Source of the DNA: Balaenoptera acutorostrata
Taxonomy: Eukaryota; Chordata; Mammalia; Artiodactyla; Balaenopteridae
NCBI RefSeq assembly: GCF_949987535.1
Contig: NC_080074.1
Span: forward strand, 41,585,641 to 41,649,640
Length of the DNA stretch: 64,000 bases
Direction of reading: 5' to 3'
The notes under the pieces are model-generated. The model did not search any database and was not told the DNA's origin. It was given only the letters and a program-made list of their open reading frames with translations. Positions within the stretch are counted from its first letter, which is position 1. Every line of letters starts with the position of its first letter. This document shows, one piece after another, positions 11,487-23,330 of this stretch. The translations under genes and the position numbers were made by a program.

Positions 11487-11586
11487 TATATATCGGAAGC
11501 AGAAAAGAGTTCATCAAAGACACTGCTCCAGCTGAAAAGTAGCACAGGAAGCCAACTACGTTTTCCAGTCTTTATCCAATCACGTG
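11487..11586 (-). promoter_or_regulatory. Candidate promoter of the alternative first exon (CCAAT/E-box and TATA-like)
   Basis: Upstream of the alternative ATG, the 11 bases at 11576-11586 read CCAATCACGTG on the plus strand, a CCAAT box abutting a palindromic CACGTG E-box. About 85 bp nearer the gene, 11487-11493 reads TATATAT (minus strand GATATATACAAG), which could place a start site near 11460 and give a roughly 210-nt 5' leader. The order and spacing are promoter-like, but each motif alone is common; there is no CpG island. The start site is inference only. Confidence 0.3.
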
Positions 11587-12063
11587 TCTCAGCAGGGCGA
11601 TGGGTCCACATTTCCCTCTATCGCTTCTGTATTCCCAAACGCGAGGTAGTGAAGCACCAGCGATGTCTCTGGCTTTGCTTTTTTTCCCTGCCTCTCACCA
11701 GCCCTTCACGGATCTATCTGGGTCTGCAGCCCTTTACTCTAGAGGAACTGACAAGGTGCAGCAATGTAGAGCCTCCACATCAGAGCCCCGTAAGAGCAGA
11801 TTAAGCACTGAAGCCAGCCCTGCACGCGCCTCTCGTGTTTTAGTATTCCACCTGCATTCTCAGATCTATGGCTCTTCCTTGCTGCAGTGGCTGTTGCTGG
11901 CTGCCATGGCAGCAAACATCCTGCTAAATTAAAACAGAGGCACAGAAGCGGCTGTCCAGCCTAGCATGCCACAGGTTTCAAAGCCAAGCCTGAATGAGAT
12001 GCTACACGATTAACCCTATGCATGTTTAAATCACTCTCGGCTACCCCGCCTCAGATACGGAGA

Positions 12064-12064
<1 letters not shown>

Positions 12065-12104
<40 letters not shown>
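12065..12104 (+). repeat. (AC)20 microsatellite
   Basis: Twenty uninterrupted AC units, about 0.8 kb upstream (with respect to the minus strand) of the alternative first exon. Confidence 0.97.
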
Positions 12105-12106
<2 letters not shown>

Positions 12107-13612
12107 CATACACACTCACTCACATACATAACACACACTCCACGACACTGAGAATGACAGACTAATTCTCTAGAGCTGCAGGCAGCTGAAGCAGGCAGAT
12201 CTGTCTTCTGAATGTTGGGATTTGTGCTGTAAAAGCACAAATCAAATTCAAGAGTGTAAAGGACCTAAAAAACGGAGCATGGCACTCTCCACCGGCAGAC
12301 AGATAATGTTTTAAAGGGAAAGACTACACCTCCTCTTTTAAAGAACAAATCCAAGGGCTTTTTATTCTGAAGATATTTAGTACAATCCTAATCTGACAAT
12401 AAAAATCAAGATTTATTCCTATACAAAAATAGCACCAAAAAACACCTCAAAAGGTTTTTTTTCTTTTTTCTTTTTGAGAAAGAATATTTTCACCAAAGCG
12501 TATAATTGAAAGTTGATGGCCAAGTGTGTTGAAGATAATGATGTGACAAAAACCATAAAATGTATATTATGTTTTCTGACATAGAGCATTTTTCTTAGTC
12601 TATTCCATAAACCTATTACTGTATAATCAGCTCTTTAATATTTTGATAAAAAGCAGAAAACTTAAAGGGTAAATTTCTTATATTTATCTTGTACTGGTTA
12701 TAATTACCATCCTGAAATTTTGATTTTAGGAAAACTTTTAAAACACTTATCAGGTACAGTAGAGACCATGAACCACTGAGAGCTAATGAGAAGAGCATCG
12801 AGGAAAAGCTTTTCAGATTTTTCTGCCCATAAACATTCCTCACTAAAAGGGGGGCAGCATGGAGAAATAGATGGAAATATTTGTGTCATTCAAATTGATA
12901 TAATTCCCTAGCATTTTCTGAGCTAATATCATCAAATTAATTCTGATTTTTCACCTCCTGTTGCTAACTTCAGCTAAGGGGGAATGCTCAGTCTCTTAAC
13001 TATGTAAATTAGCATTATAATGTACACTGCCTATACCTTTACACATGGTAACAACTTACTTTGCAAAGTTAATTATTCCTTATGCTCAAGCTCAAGGGTG
13101 TATGTAAAAGGGAATTAGATGGAAAGAAGGGCAATCATTTGTGATAAAAATTTTTGCAATTAAACAAACCTGTGAATTATGAATACTGATTCTCAGTTCT
13201 TCATTCTTCAAAAATAAATTATGTTTATATAAAATGTGCTTAAATAAAACGAGGGTACAATGGCTGAATCACAGAAACTGACAATTATCCTTCTAAAAAC
13301 ATCATTTTATAAAGTGTTTTTCAAAAGATCAAAATGCTACCCCACTTTGGATTTTTTCTTCATTTGGAGTTACTGTGATCCAGTAAATCAGCAGATTAGA
13401 AGACTAGAGTAAATTTGTTAAGGTTATGAAACTTTCATGTGTTTGATATGTATTACACTAAAGGACACATGCAGCATCCTCTAAAGTCTTACAGATTCAC
13501 AAAGAATGGAATTCTTATGCTTTAGGCATCAAAAGTTAAACTTGAGCATTATAAGTGAAAGCAATAATGATGCCCTCTCCTTATACAAGGATACTTGTGT
13601 ACCAGTCAGCTT

Positions 13613-13799
13613 AGACCACTGGTTCTCAAACTTGAATGTTCAGAACCTCTCCGAGGGTTTAATACAACGTAGCCTGCTGGGCCCCAGCCCCACCTCTACT
13701 CATTCAGTCGGCCTGAAAGGAGCTTGAGACTCTGCATCTCTAACACATTCCCAGGTGATATAGATACTGCTAGCTCTCGAACCCCACTTTGAGAACTTC
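13613..13799 (+). mobile_element. MER5A (hAT-Charlie) DNA transposon
   Basis: The ends CCACTGGTTCTCAAACTT and CACTTTGAGAACTTCT are imperfect terminal inverted repeats. Internal words GCTGGGCCCCAGCCCC and CTCTAACACATTCCCAGGTG are diagnostic of MER5A. It is non-autonomous and lies directly beside a MER20. Confidence 0.88.
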
Positions 13800-13819
13800 T
13801 AGGGTGAGACTAGAGACTA

Positions 13820-14035
13820 GTGGTTTTCAACTGGGTCCTCCCGAGGGGACATTCAGCAGTATCAGGAGATAGTTTTGGTTGTCACAAAGGGGGGGTGTGG
13901 TGCCTCTGACATCTGAGAGTAGAAGCCAATGATACTGCTATACACTCTAGAATGATAGGAACCCCACTCCCCAAACAAAGAATCATGCAAACTACATGTT
14001 GATAGCTACAAGGTTGAGAAATTCTGGCTTGGACT
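13820..14035 (+). mobile_element. MER20 (hAT-Charlie) DNA transposon
   Basis: The copy reads AGTGGTTTTCAACTGGGTCC, AGATAGTTTTGGTTGTCACA, CAAACAAAGAATCATGCAAA and ends CAAGGTTGAGAAATTCTGG, matching the MER20 layout and inverted ends. MER20 copies elsewhere have become mammalian regulatory elements; nothing here shows that this copy has. Confidence 0.85.
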
Positions 14036-14648
14036 ACATTATATTGTATTTACAAATGATTTAGAAATTTCAGCGGCTTACAGAAACAAAGATGCACTTT
14101 GCTCACATTAATGTCTACTCTATGTTGGCTGCAGCTCTGGTCCAGGTACCCTTTATACAAAGACCCATATTGAAAGAGCAACTTCAGTCTAGGATATGCT
14201 GATATCATGATAGAGGGAAAAAGGGACAAGAAATCTAAGCTTCTGCTCAAGAATGGCCCATGTCATTTTTCCACTCACATGTCATTGGTCAAATGAAATC
14301 ACATGGTCCATTCTGATTCAGTGGGGCAAAATGTATAACACACCTGCAGGGGTGAATTTAGGAAGGGACTAAGTCCAGTGGACACAGCAGCGAGGGGCTG
14401 GCTATTTTGAAGATACAACCCGAACAGAGAAAAGCACCAAAAGGGCATTTTTGCTTGTTTCTTTGTTTAAAGATATTGTCAACTTGTAGTTATAGTAGTT
14501 TTTCCCCTGGGAACAACTACATGGGTCCTTAAGTTTACCTTGAACAACAGCAGGGAACCCAATTATTGCTCCTCTAGAGGCAGTTATCTCTGCTTGCTTT
14601 TGAGTGTACATTCATACATGGGTGTATTTATACTTACTTGTATTCAAT

Positions 14649-14875
14649 CGTTTATTTATTTATTTATTTAAAATAGATTATTTATTTATTTTATTTTTGG
14701 CTGTGTTGGGTCTTTGTTGCTGCGCGCGGGCTTTCTCTAGTTGCGGTGAGCAGGGGCTACTCTTCGTTGTGGTGCGCGGGCTTCTCATTGCAGTGGCTTC
14801 TCTTGCTGTGGAGCACAGGCTCTAGGCGCGCGGGCTTCAGCACTTGTGGCTCGCGGGCTCCAGAGCGCAGGCTCA
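14649..14875 (-). mobile_element. CHR-type SINE, 5'-truncated, with expanded A/T tail
   Basis: In reverse orientation the copy reads from a TTTATTTATTTATTTA tail through GGCTGTGTTGGGTCTTTGTTG and the CG-rich SINE body, stopping at GCGCAGGCTCAG. The A-box/B-box head is missing. The sense orientation matches NAV3. No clear target duplication was seen. Confidence 0.85.
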
Positions 14876-17800
14876 GAAATGTATGTTACACAAGGCGGAG
14901 GAGGAAGCCTCGGTGTACGAGACAAACACGCCCAATCAATACTGAAAATGTGAATCGCTCTAATTTAGCCAAGACCTCACATAAAGTAGAGCTACTATAA
15001 TGTTCTGAAAAGGAATGCTTTTGAGCTCTTTAGTAAACATAATTACAAAGTAGCTATTTAAGTAAAAGATCTAAACTGATTTAAAATGACCTGAGCTTGA
15101 TCATCTTAATCTTTATAAACATCCGAGAAAAAGGCAAAATAAGTGATCATTTACAAATGTCTTAAATACCAAATATTTCCCATTATTCAATACAAAGTCT
15201 GGGAAGTCAGAAAAAAACACATGTAACCATTAGTTTATCTCTCTGTTCAATTTAAATTCTTACTTCTAAAATGATTTCCTGAATTCATCCAATTATTTAA
15301 TTACTTTATTACAAATGACATATTGGCTTCACTGATTCTGATTCAGTCTGGTATCTACCACCATTTTTCAGTGTTGAAAAGGTTAAAGGTTAAAAAGTGG
15401 ATTAAATAAATGTTATACATGTTGGTAGACAGTCTTATGCAAAACAAGGGGCATGTGTGAACCTCTGTATTAAAAAAACATCTAAAAACTTTCTGAATGA
15501 TTCCAATGGAATGATAAACAAAGCTCACTTTGCATTTGGCAGGATCTCTTGGCACTTGATGAAAGGGATGGTCTCTGAAGCCAAATTCTTTTTGTCAATG
15601 AATGAGAGAATAAAACCCAAGCCAAAGCAGTAAAATCTAAACCATCAATTCAGCTGGACTTGTAATATTGAGGTCATGGCATGAGTCTTAAGGATAGGCT
15701 GGAAGCAAGAAGCTCACTTGATCTTTGTCACAAATTATATAATGCATATCACCTGACTGTAATAATTAATAGAACCACCATCATCAGATTGGGTAAATAT
15801 CACAGTTTCCTCCCTAAGAACATGACAAATAACGGGAAACTTGAGAGAGATACATAAAGACTTTGGAGGGATAAAAGGTCTCCAAATTGTAAAAGTCTTG
15901 AGTTTTCTCCAGCATATGCCATTTTATTGTGTAACTCATTTCTGATACTTATCTTCACACCACAATTTAACTACATTTTTAACTTCTGCTACCATTTAGT
16001 CATGAAGACACTGTTCTTATAAATTCAAATGAGTTACTGCAGAGAGGAAATGTAAAGAGCTAAGCCTCCCAACAAATCTGCTTTTCAATGTGAACTATTC
16101 AAGTTTGCTCCTTAACAGTATCATAGAACTTTACATGTCATGCATCTCACAGGTCATGCGATAGGGATGCTTTTCACATTTGTTTAAGTACAAAAAGGGA
16201 TTTCCCTGGGTAACATAACAGAAAGGTGCAGGGAAGGAGGGAGACAGAGTCTCTGATGTGGCTTGTTCAGGGGCTCAGACATTTTCTGCAAAGACCTTGA
16301 GCTAATATTCTTCTGCTTTAGGTTCTGTTTTCCCTATGTTTGTTTCACTCGAGGGTGAAGGTAACTGCCAGCAGCTCCAAGCTTTCTTCTGATTAGCTTC
16401 AGGTCTAGTGGAAAAACGGAGTGCCTCTTTCCTAACAGCCAGGAAAAGTTCTGAGACTGATTCTCATTGGTTCTGATTGAACTGAATTGGGTCAGTTGTC
16501 CACTCCTGAAAGAGTCACTGTGGTCAATGGATTGGGTTGTTCTGATTGGATCTGCTTGGGTCAATTTCATTTGAACTACCTGAACAGAGACTGATGGGGC
16601 TATGGTTCCCCAAAAGAAAATCAAGGGGCTGTTACTAGCAGATGCAGCAATGGATGCTGGTCAGGCAAAACTATACCAGGACATCAAGGTACGTCAACTG
16701 TGAAGCCAGTGGTGTTTAATACACAGCGCTTCTAACTTGGTTGAGCCAATGTAACTTTGTATTTTTAAAATTATTTCCAGGCTCCTCCAAATTGTATAGG
16801 CTTCAAACATTCACAAAACCTGGATCTTATCCAGCCAAGACTAACTCCATCAGAGTTCTCTATTATTTAGGCTACTTCACTTGGGGAACAGGACAGATTT
16901 ACTCCCCACTGAGGTCCCCACAGCAACCTTTAACAATAAGGCTTCAACAGTAGCACTGGCATTGAAAATCATTGAGCTACCAAAATCCCAAATGTACCCG
17001 GTTTTACAATAAGAAACAGACAAAAATAACAAGTAAAACTTCTTTTCAAATTACTTCCATTGAAGTTGTTTCTTCCTGAAATATTATATCCTGATTTCTT
17101 TACCCATTAGAATTCTACTATACACATGCGTGATCTTCTTTTAAGCCCTGTATAAATCTTTACAGTTAAGTTAGTTGTTCCCATAAATCTAGTAATTCAA
17201 TTATTTGTGGTGTTAAAGTTTATTTGTCTCTTATTCCCCCATAGGAGAACTCATGTCTTAGTCATGTTTGTTTTCCCAATCCTTGGCATGCTTGGCATTT
17301 ATAACGTACCTGGCGATGATTACTGAAAAGGTGGATGGAAGAATAAAACCGTATCTCACAATAATCCGGAGTTTACTAAGCATCACTATAGTCACCTCAC
17401 AAAAAAGGGAACTAAGGGACAATGCAAACAACAACATAATGGCAGTGCAGAGGCCAGGATTAATTTTTTCTACTTCCTAGAACACTTACCTGCTCATATC
17501 TCATGCTGTCTTTGAAGAAATATTCTAAGGGCTAGTCTAAGGCGTGGCATTAAATTCAAGTGTGTATGTGGTTTGTGGTTTCCCTAGCAGCCAGAATATA
17601 GTAGCAACAAGAGAAATTAGAAAGAGAAAGAAAGCTGTGGAAGGGGTCAAGGAAAGTTGTTTTGTTTTGTTTTAAATTAAGATTGCAGAGATGGCAGCAT
17701 CCTGTGGGCTAAAGAGAGTGGTTTGGTATAGAGGGAGATAAGGTAGAAAAGAAAGTAATCCAAGGAAAAGTAAAGTAAATAGGTATAAAATGCTGTACAT

Positions 17801-19003
17801 GGGTAGATATAGTGGCAGGGATTTGTGAAATTCTTTTCGTTCTGCTTAAATTTTTTTTAGTGACATCAACATCAAGGTCATCCTTTAAGAGAAAGGCTGG
17901 GAGAAGTGGCACTGTAGCTTTGAAAAGAAGAGATAAGGTATAAAATTGTCATCTAAGAACAATCTCAAGGGCTTAGATGACAAAAAAAGAGTAAATGCAC
18001 CAGAGAAATACAGAATGATTGCCGGGCAGCATTAACTACTCACTTGAAGTTGGTGGTCATGAATGTAAAGCGAATCACATCAACACGTGATGTGTTTTTC
18101 TCCAGGTTCATTCATTGCTGGTATGGACTAGGCGGAGACCTGAATGTTACCAGGTCTGTGGTTTCATCCAATGAGAACAATGAAGTGAAAGAGGTGTAAG
18201 GGAGTAAAGGGTATATGTAAAAGTAAAATCACATTCAGTCACTACAGGAATTCATCTGATTAAGGAAGGAAGAAAGGATATGTAGAGTTTGGTGAGGGTA
18301 AGTAAATGGTGGTAGGAATCAATAAATTGGAAATCTTAGTAGAACCAGTGTCAGAGTCAGAGAATGAAAGGAAGGGCATTGAAAGGATAGGAGGATGTCA
18401 TCAGCAAGAGTGGGGTGCATGGAAGTGAGATTATAGAGAAGCTGCAGATTCCGACGGTGCCCAGATGTAGGGTACGAACAGGAGAATAAGTAGCTCAAGG
18501 ACGGATTAGAAGGCAAGATCCTTAGAAGAAAGGCCAGGGTATGCCAGTTCTGCTCTTGTTACTGGCCTACTTCCCTATGACTGCCATCCTCTCATCACTG
18601 GTCTACCAGTATACTCTCATCTACATTTCTCCAATTATGGTACTCAATTTATAGCTTTCTAATCATAAATGTCTTTCTTTCATGAAATCTCAAGTTTGCA
18701 TTGAGAGAAATTTTCAGTACTCCACTATAGACTCATTTTAAGCAAATGATCGTAGGAATGACATAATCAGATAAGCCTGATTTCAGCACTTATGTGCTGT
18801 TTTCTTTCTTTTATTCCTATCTAAATCATAGATTCAAATCTATGATTCTATATCAATACTTATTGACATAAATTAATATTATACCTTCTAATAAATCCAT
18901 CAGACTATTATATTATGTTAAAGTCTAGTTTATTTTTCACTTTCAAATATTCTATTAAAAATCAGAACAAAAAAAAATCAGAACATTAAATGGGAATTAA
19001 AAA

Positions 19004-19085
19004 TGTTTTTTTCCAGTTTTATTGAGATATAATTGGCATGTAGCAGTGTATTAGTTTAAGGTGTATAACATAATGATGTGACTTA
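19004..19085 (-). mobile_element. L1 3'-end fragment
   Basis: The motif CAGTTTTATTGAGATATAAT followed by TAGTTTAAGGTGTATAACAT is the reverse complement of an L1 3' untranslated end. Only about 80 bp remain. Confidence 0.75.
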
Positions 19086-20630
19086 CATAAATGGAAATAT
19101 TAACTGGAAGTATAAAAAATGATTAAATGGTCAAAAGAATAAGAAACTGGAGGAAAAAAGATCAAACATGGGTTACCGATTCAATCAGAGATACTAAGCG
19201 ATATACTAATTTCAGAAAAATAAGGTTTCTTTGTGAAAATCACATAAAAATTAGAATTCAAAGTGTACTTAAACGCATTTTCTCCTACAGATTTGAGCTC
19301 TAGTATTTTGTAGGCATATTGATACTAATTGAAGACATGCATGAGTAAAGAAATGTGTGAAACGTTCCACACTATGTTTAAATAATATCTAGTCACAATA
19401 CAGATACATATCATCATTCACCAAGGGGCTATCTGGAGCTATGGAAAACCAACACCTTCTCCAAGTGCTTGAAAGATCTACAAGTATCCCTATAGCTATG
19501 CCTTGGCATTACCATTTCTGCCCTTACCCTGAACTGGCCCACTGTAATCTCCACATGAAAACTCTGAAGCCTATGATACCACTGATGTTAATTCCAAAAG
19601 GAACCCTTGGGATGTTGTGCTGTCATTGTTGTCAATATCCATTGATGGATACTGCAGTGACTGCTAATGCTCGCCAAAGTGTTTCAAGTCTGCTGAAGTG
19701 AGGAAGTTTCTTAACCTCCAAATTTGTGATATGGCTACACACATGAGCTTCAGAGCAATACTTTGAGTTCTAGGAGTACTACAGTAACTTTTAAAATTGA
19801 AATAGTCCTTTTAGTTTTTTCCTTAGGAATATACAAGGGCTGAGCCAGAGATTTATTGGACCAAAAGACATACCTCTACTGCCATGCATTCTTATACTTG
19901 GAAACACATAAAATGTTCTTAAACTGTCTTTCCCTTTAGAAGCAGTATATCACGTTAAGAGCCTACTTAGTTCCTATATTACATATTATATAGGTCCATA
20001 TGGACCTATATATAATAAAATTATACCAAAGGCCTTCCATATGTGCCTAGGCTTATCCAAATCCTAGGAAAAATAGTGGACTAAAGCTGAGAATCTGACA
20101 AATTGGGTCTGGAGCATGTATATGTCATTTTTCTTACATTATTATATATATAATGAAATATTTCCATAACTACATTTTTCCCAGAACACACATTTGGAGC
20201 CACTGTGTAGAAATGTTCAAAATAACACAGAATTGTAGACAGAGCAGGGTTGGAGGCCTTGGAAATTTTACCTTGCCATCTGATCATTAATATTTTTTTA
20301 AATCTCTAGATATATTCAAGAACTGCCTTATTAACAATAGAAGATTCTCCAGGTCTTCTCTGATAGTATTCAACTAGACTGAGGGCAACCATGACTTAAA
20401 ATCTCAGCCTCCGAGAGCACTACCATTCTTTACAGAATTCATTACAGAGCAACAAAGAGACCATTCTAAGCAGAATAGTCAAATACCTAAGCATCTCTGA
20501 AGCATGAAATGTACACAGTCCATTTATGCCTAAGGGAAAACAGTATAGCATAAATATGATTCAATAAAAAGACTTATGGAGAGATTATAAAAATTCTGAG
20601 TTTGACCTACCCACCAATCAGGTCACTTAC

Positions 20631-20746
20631 CGGATATCTCCTCTAGGCACTGCTTAGCTGTCTTACTGTATGATAAATCCATCTTAGTAGGACTGGTACA
20701 GGAATCGGCAGATGGTAAAGAGGTACCTTCATTTTCTGAATGTGCT
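20631..20746 (-). CDS. NAV3: NAV3 internal exon (AHSENEG...EEIS), 116 nt
   Basis: This coding exon is bounded by acceptor AATTTCAG and a strong donor G|GTAAGT. The first base completes the Arg codon left open by the 35419 exon. Then come 38 codons beginning AHSENEGTSLPSADSCTSPT, continuing through KMDLSYSKTAKQCLEEIS, and one base of a Gly codon completed by the exon at 4625. It matches NAV3 from memory with only a small change near the start. The stretch KTAKQCLEEIS could be helical. In the proposed short isoform from 11252 this exon would be skipped altogether, because transcription would start downstream of it. Confidence 0.95.
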
Positions 20747-22189
20747 CTGAAATTAACCAAGAAGACAGAAATACCAATTGCTGTCACCAGCGACTCATCA
20801 AAGTTCTCTAGTACAAGAAGAAATCAATGTATTAAAAGTTTTCTATGAAGGTAAGTGAGCATTTCTTTATGTCTGGGACATTCCAAAGCTGTCTATCTAC
20901 AGGAGAATTTCCTTACTTTTCATATACAACCCAAGTTGTAGTGAGGTATTAAATCAAATTTCTTAGACTTTTGTAAGTTTGAAAGCTTGTAATTACCAAT
21001 AATTGACTGCACTTTTTTGGGCAAAAGACTTGAAAAGATTCTTTTTTTTTTGCTGTCTTAGAGGAAGTCTGGCTAAACTGTGTTCTTCTGAGAATAATAA
21101 AAGCACTGAAAACACCCCTAAAATTATTTTTTCCACGCACATTCTATAAAATATATCCTAAAACACAAAGTATAAGTAAAATAAATATTGATTTTGCTAT
21201 GGGCAATAAATGTCACTATGATGTCTTGATTTCAGAAAAATTAAAGTCAATCAAAAACAAATTCTCATTCTGACAACCCCCTTTTATAATATGTTTTATA
21301 GTTGTGTATATATGTTCATGGGTATGTATTTGTGATTAACATGTAAAGAGTAGGTCTAATCAAATAAAAAGCACTCCACAGAGGGACTGCATACGTTTTG
21401 ATATTCCAATCTTCATGCATTGCTTCTTCCTTTTATGCACAGGCAAACGTTTTAAGAGGCACTATCTTTCCTTATGCAGCTTCAAAATCTACATATATTT
21501 GGTCAAAAACACCACATCTTTAGAAAGTCCACAGTGTGAACGACAAGAGAAAGAAGGAGACAAGACAATACAGCATTGTACACTGGACTTTGTTCTTTAT
21601 AGTTATCTCATTTGCTCGGAGTCCCATTCCTAGTACTGAGTCTGGACCATGGCAAGTGATCACTAAACATTTCTTACTTTAAAAAAATCTAAAGAGAATA
21701 TTTATATGTGAAAGAAAAGTTCAGTATATCTTTAAATCAATTTTCGCTTAATATGTTACTTTTATTCTAAATCCTGGTTTTGTTTGAGAGAAAATAAAGT
21801 GCAATCATTGATGCCAGAAATATTTTCTATTTATCTGATGGGTCTAAAAACTCTGAAATGCTCATTAGGATTTTAATAAATCATGGAAAATTATATGCTG
21901 TATGTATGTATGTATATAGGAATTGACATATTAAAAGAAAGATAGAGCCATGCAAGAATTCATACAAAGCTGTTCCTTGACCTCCAGTGATTTCTGGCAG
22001 ACATTCCTAGCTTATTGTAACTTAAAACTAAATATAAGGAGCACAGCAAAATTCAGAAGAGGACATGCTGTTCAAATGACAGGATATACCATTAAGGCCA
22101 GTAAAAATTTCAATGTTGTGAAAATCAACAGACATTTTTAGTCTTCACCTTCCTTGATATCTTGATAGCATTTAGAATAGCAGACCATT

Positions 22190-23100
22190 CCTCCCTTCAT
22201 GAAACTCTCCTTCCTTGGCTTCTATAATAAAAAATTTCCAGTTTGTTCCCCATTCTCTCTGGATGCTACTTTTTTTCTCTTTGTTCTCTTTTACCCAATC
22301 ATTAAATGTCATGGTTGTCGGTAGTAAAAAAGAAGGGCAAAAGTTGGGGGTTCCTCAAAGCAATATCCTAAGCTTCTTCCAGTTTACATCGTACAGTCTC
22401 TCCAGACGATCTCAAACATACCCATTGTATTAGTGATGGCCTATCCACACATGAAGTCCAAATTCAAACTCTAACCCAGAACTTTTCTCTGAATTCCAGA
22501 TGTGAATCATAACTGTCTAATTGACATTGCCTCTTGATTATCACAGAGATAACTCAAACCCATCTTGTACAGAACTGAACTTGTGATATTTTCTCAACAA
22601 ACCTGGTCCTTGTTCATAGCGCCCCTGGGTGAAACCTTCAGGGAGCCTGAGAGGCTTTGCATGGTCTGATCTCTGTCTGCCTCTCCAGTATCATCTTGCA
22701 CTGGACTCCCCTTATCTCTCTCCCCTGTGGTCACAAGAATCTTCTACCCACATCCTATAGCTCCTGGCCTCAACAGGTCCTTTCTACTTGAATATTTTCC
22801 TTCCCATGACATCCAATTAAATTTCTCCCTTCAAGTCTCAGCTCAAGTGACTCTTTCTTAAAGAACCATCCCAAATTTTCAGGTGAAGTCCCAAGTTACA
22901 AATACTTATTTCTCCCTGTACCTATCTTGAGCACTTCATACTCTCGTAACATGACATTTGTGTAATTATTTGATAAATGTCATCTTCCAAACTAGAGTCC
23001 ATTCTCCATGTTTAAGCTCATCATTGCACCCCAATGCCTAGCCACATGTCTAGCAGATATGCTGCACTCTGCAAATATTTGATAACTGAATGAATAAATC
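22190..23100 (+). mobile_element. L2 LINE, about 910 bp including reverse-transcriptase remnant
   Basis: From CTTGGCTTCTATAATAAA through the decayed reverse-transcriptase C-terminal part (a frame still reads KLGVPQSNILSFF near 22350, like the L2 GVPQGS motif) to the 3' end GAATGAATAA at 23100. Typical inner words are CAAGTCTCAGCTCAAGTGAC and CACCCCAATGCCTAGC. It is coding-dead, with many stops. Confidence 0.8.
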
Positions 23101-23146
23101 TTATCAGTAGTGATCATAAAATAGTGTCATTGGTGGGTAAAGCATA

Positions 23147-23330
23147 CAGAAGGAAGCATGGTATAATGGTGCATGCTTTGCATTTGGTTGTAAAACTTAG
23201 CTCTCTCACTAAACAGTTATTAACTCATGTGACCTTGCTAAGTGACTTAGCCTCTCTGAACCTCAATTTGCTTATGTGTAAAAGGCAAAGAAAAATATGT
23301 TCCTCGCAAAATAATTGTGAGCTCAAGTGT
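23147..23330 (+). repeat. MIR SINE
   Basis: ACTCATGTGACCTTGCTAAG, CTCTCTGAACCTCAATTTGC and TTATGTGTAAAAGGCAAAG match the MIR core. It lies just after the L2 that ends at 23100. Confidence 0.8.

Larger units (their letters stand above)
4626..20630 (-). other. NAV3: NAV3 intron of about 16 kb, hosting the alternative first exon
   Basis: The intron runs from donor GTAAGT (20630) to acceptor TTTTCTAG. Besides the alternative first exon (10736-11252) it holds a purine tract (5510-5690), an L3/CR1-like fragment, an L1 3' end (6384-6890), MER5A and MER20 copies (13613-14035), a truncated CHR SINE (14649-14875), possible L2 antisense sequence around 17690-18480 and an L1 fragment near 19010. The stretches 6900-10600, 11950-13600 and 14900-17600 show no gene or confidently named repeat, apart from simple repeats and a possible L2-like patch near 7640-7830. 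Confidence 0.85.

Noticed and set aside
17690..18480. Purine-rich stretch resembling antisense L2
   Set aside because: Some words resemble the reversed L2 consensus, but the order is too broken to annotate with confidence.
19441..19701. 86-codon plus-strand frame
   Set aside because: It could be a processed pseudogene scrap, but no parent gene, poly(A) tail or target duplication was recognised.
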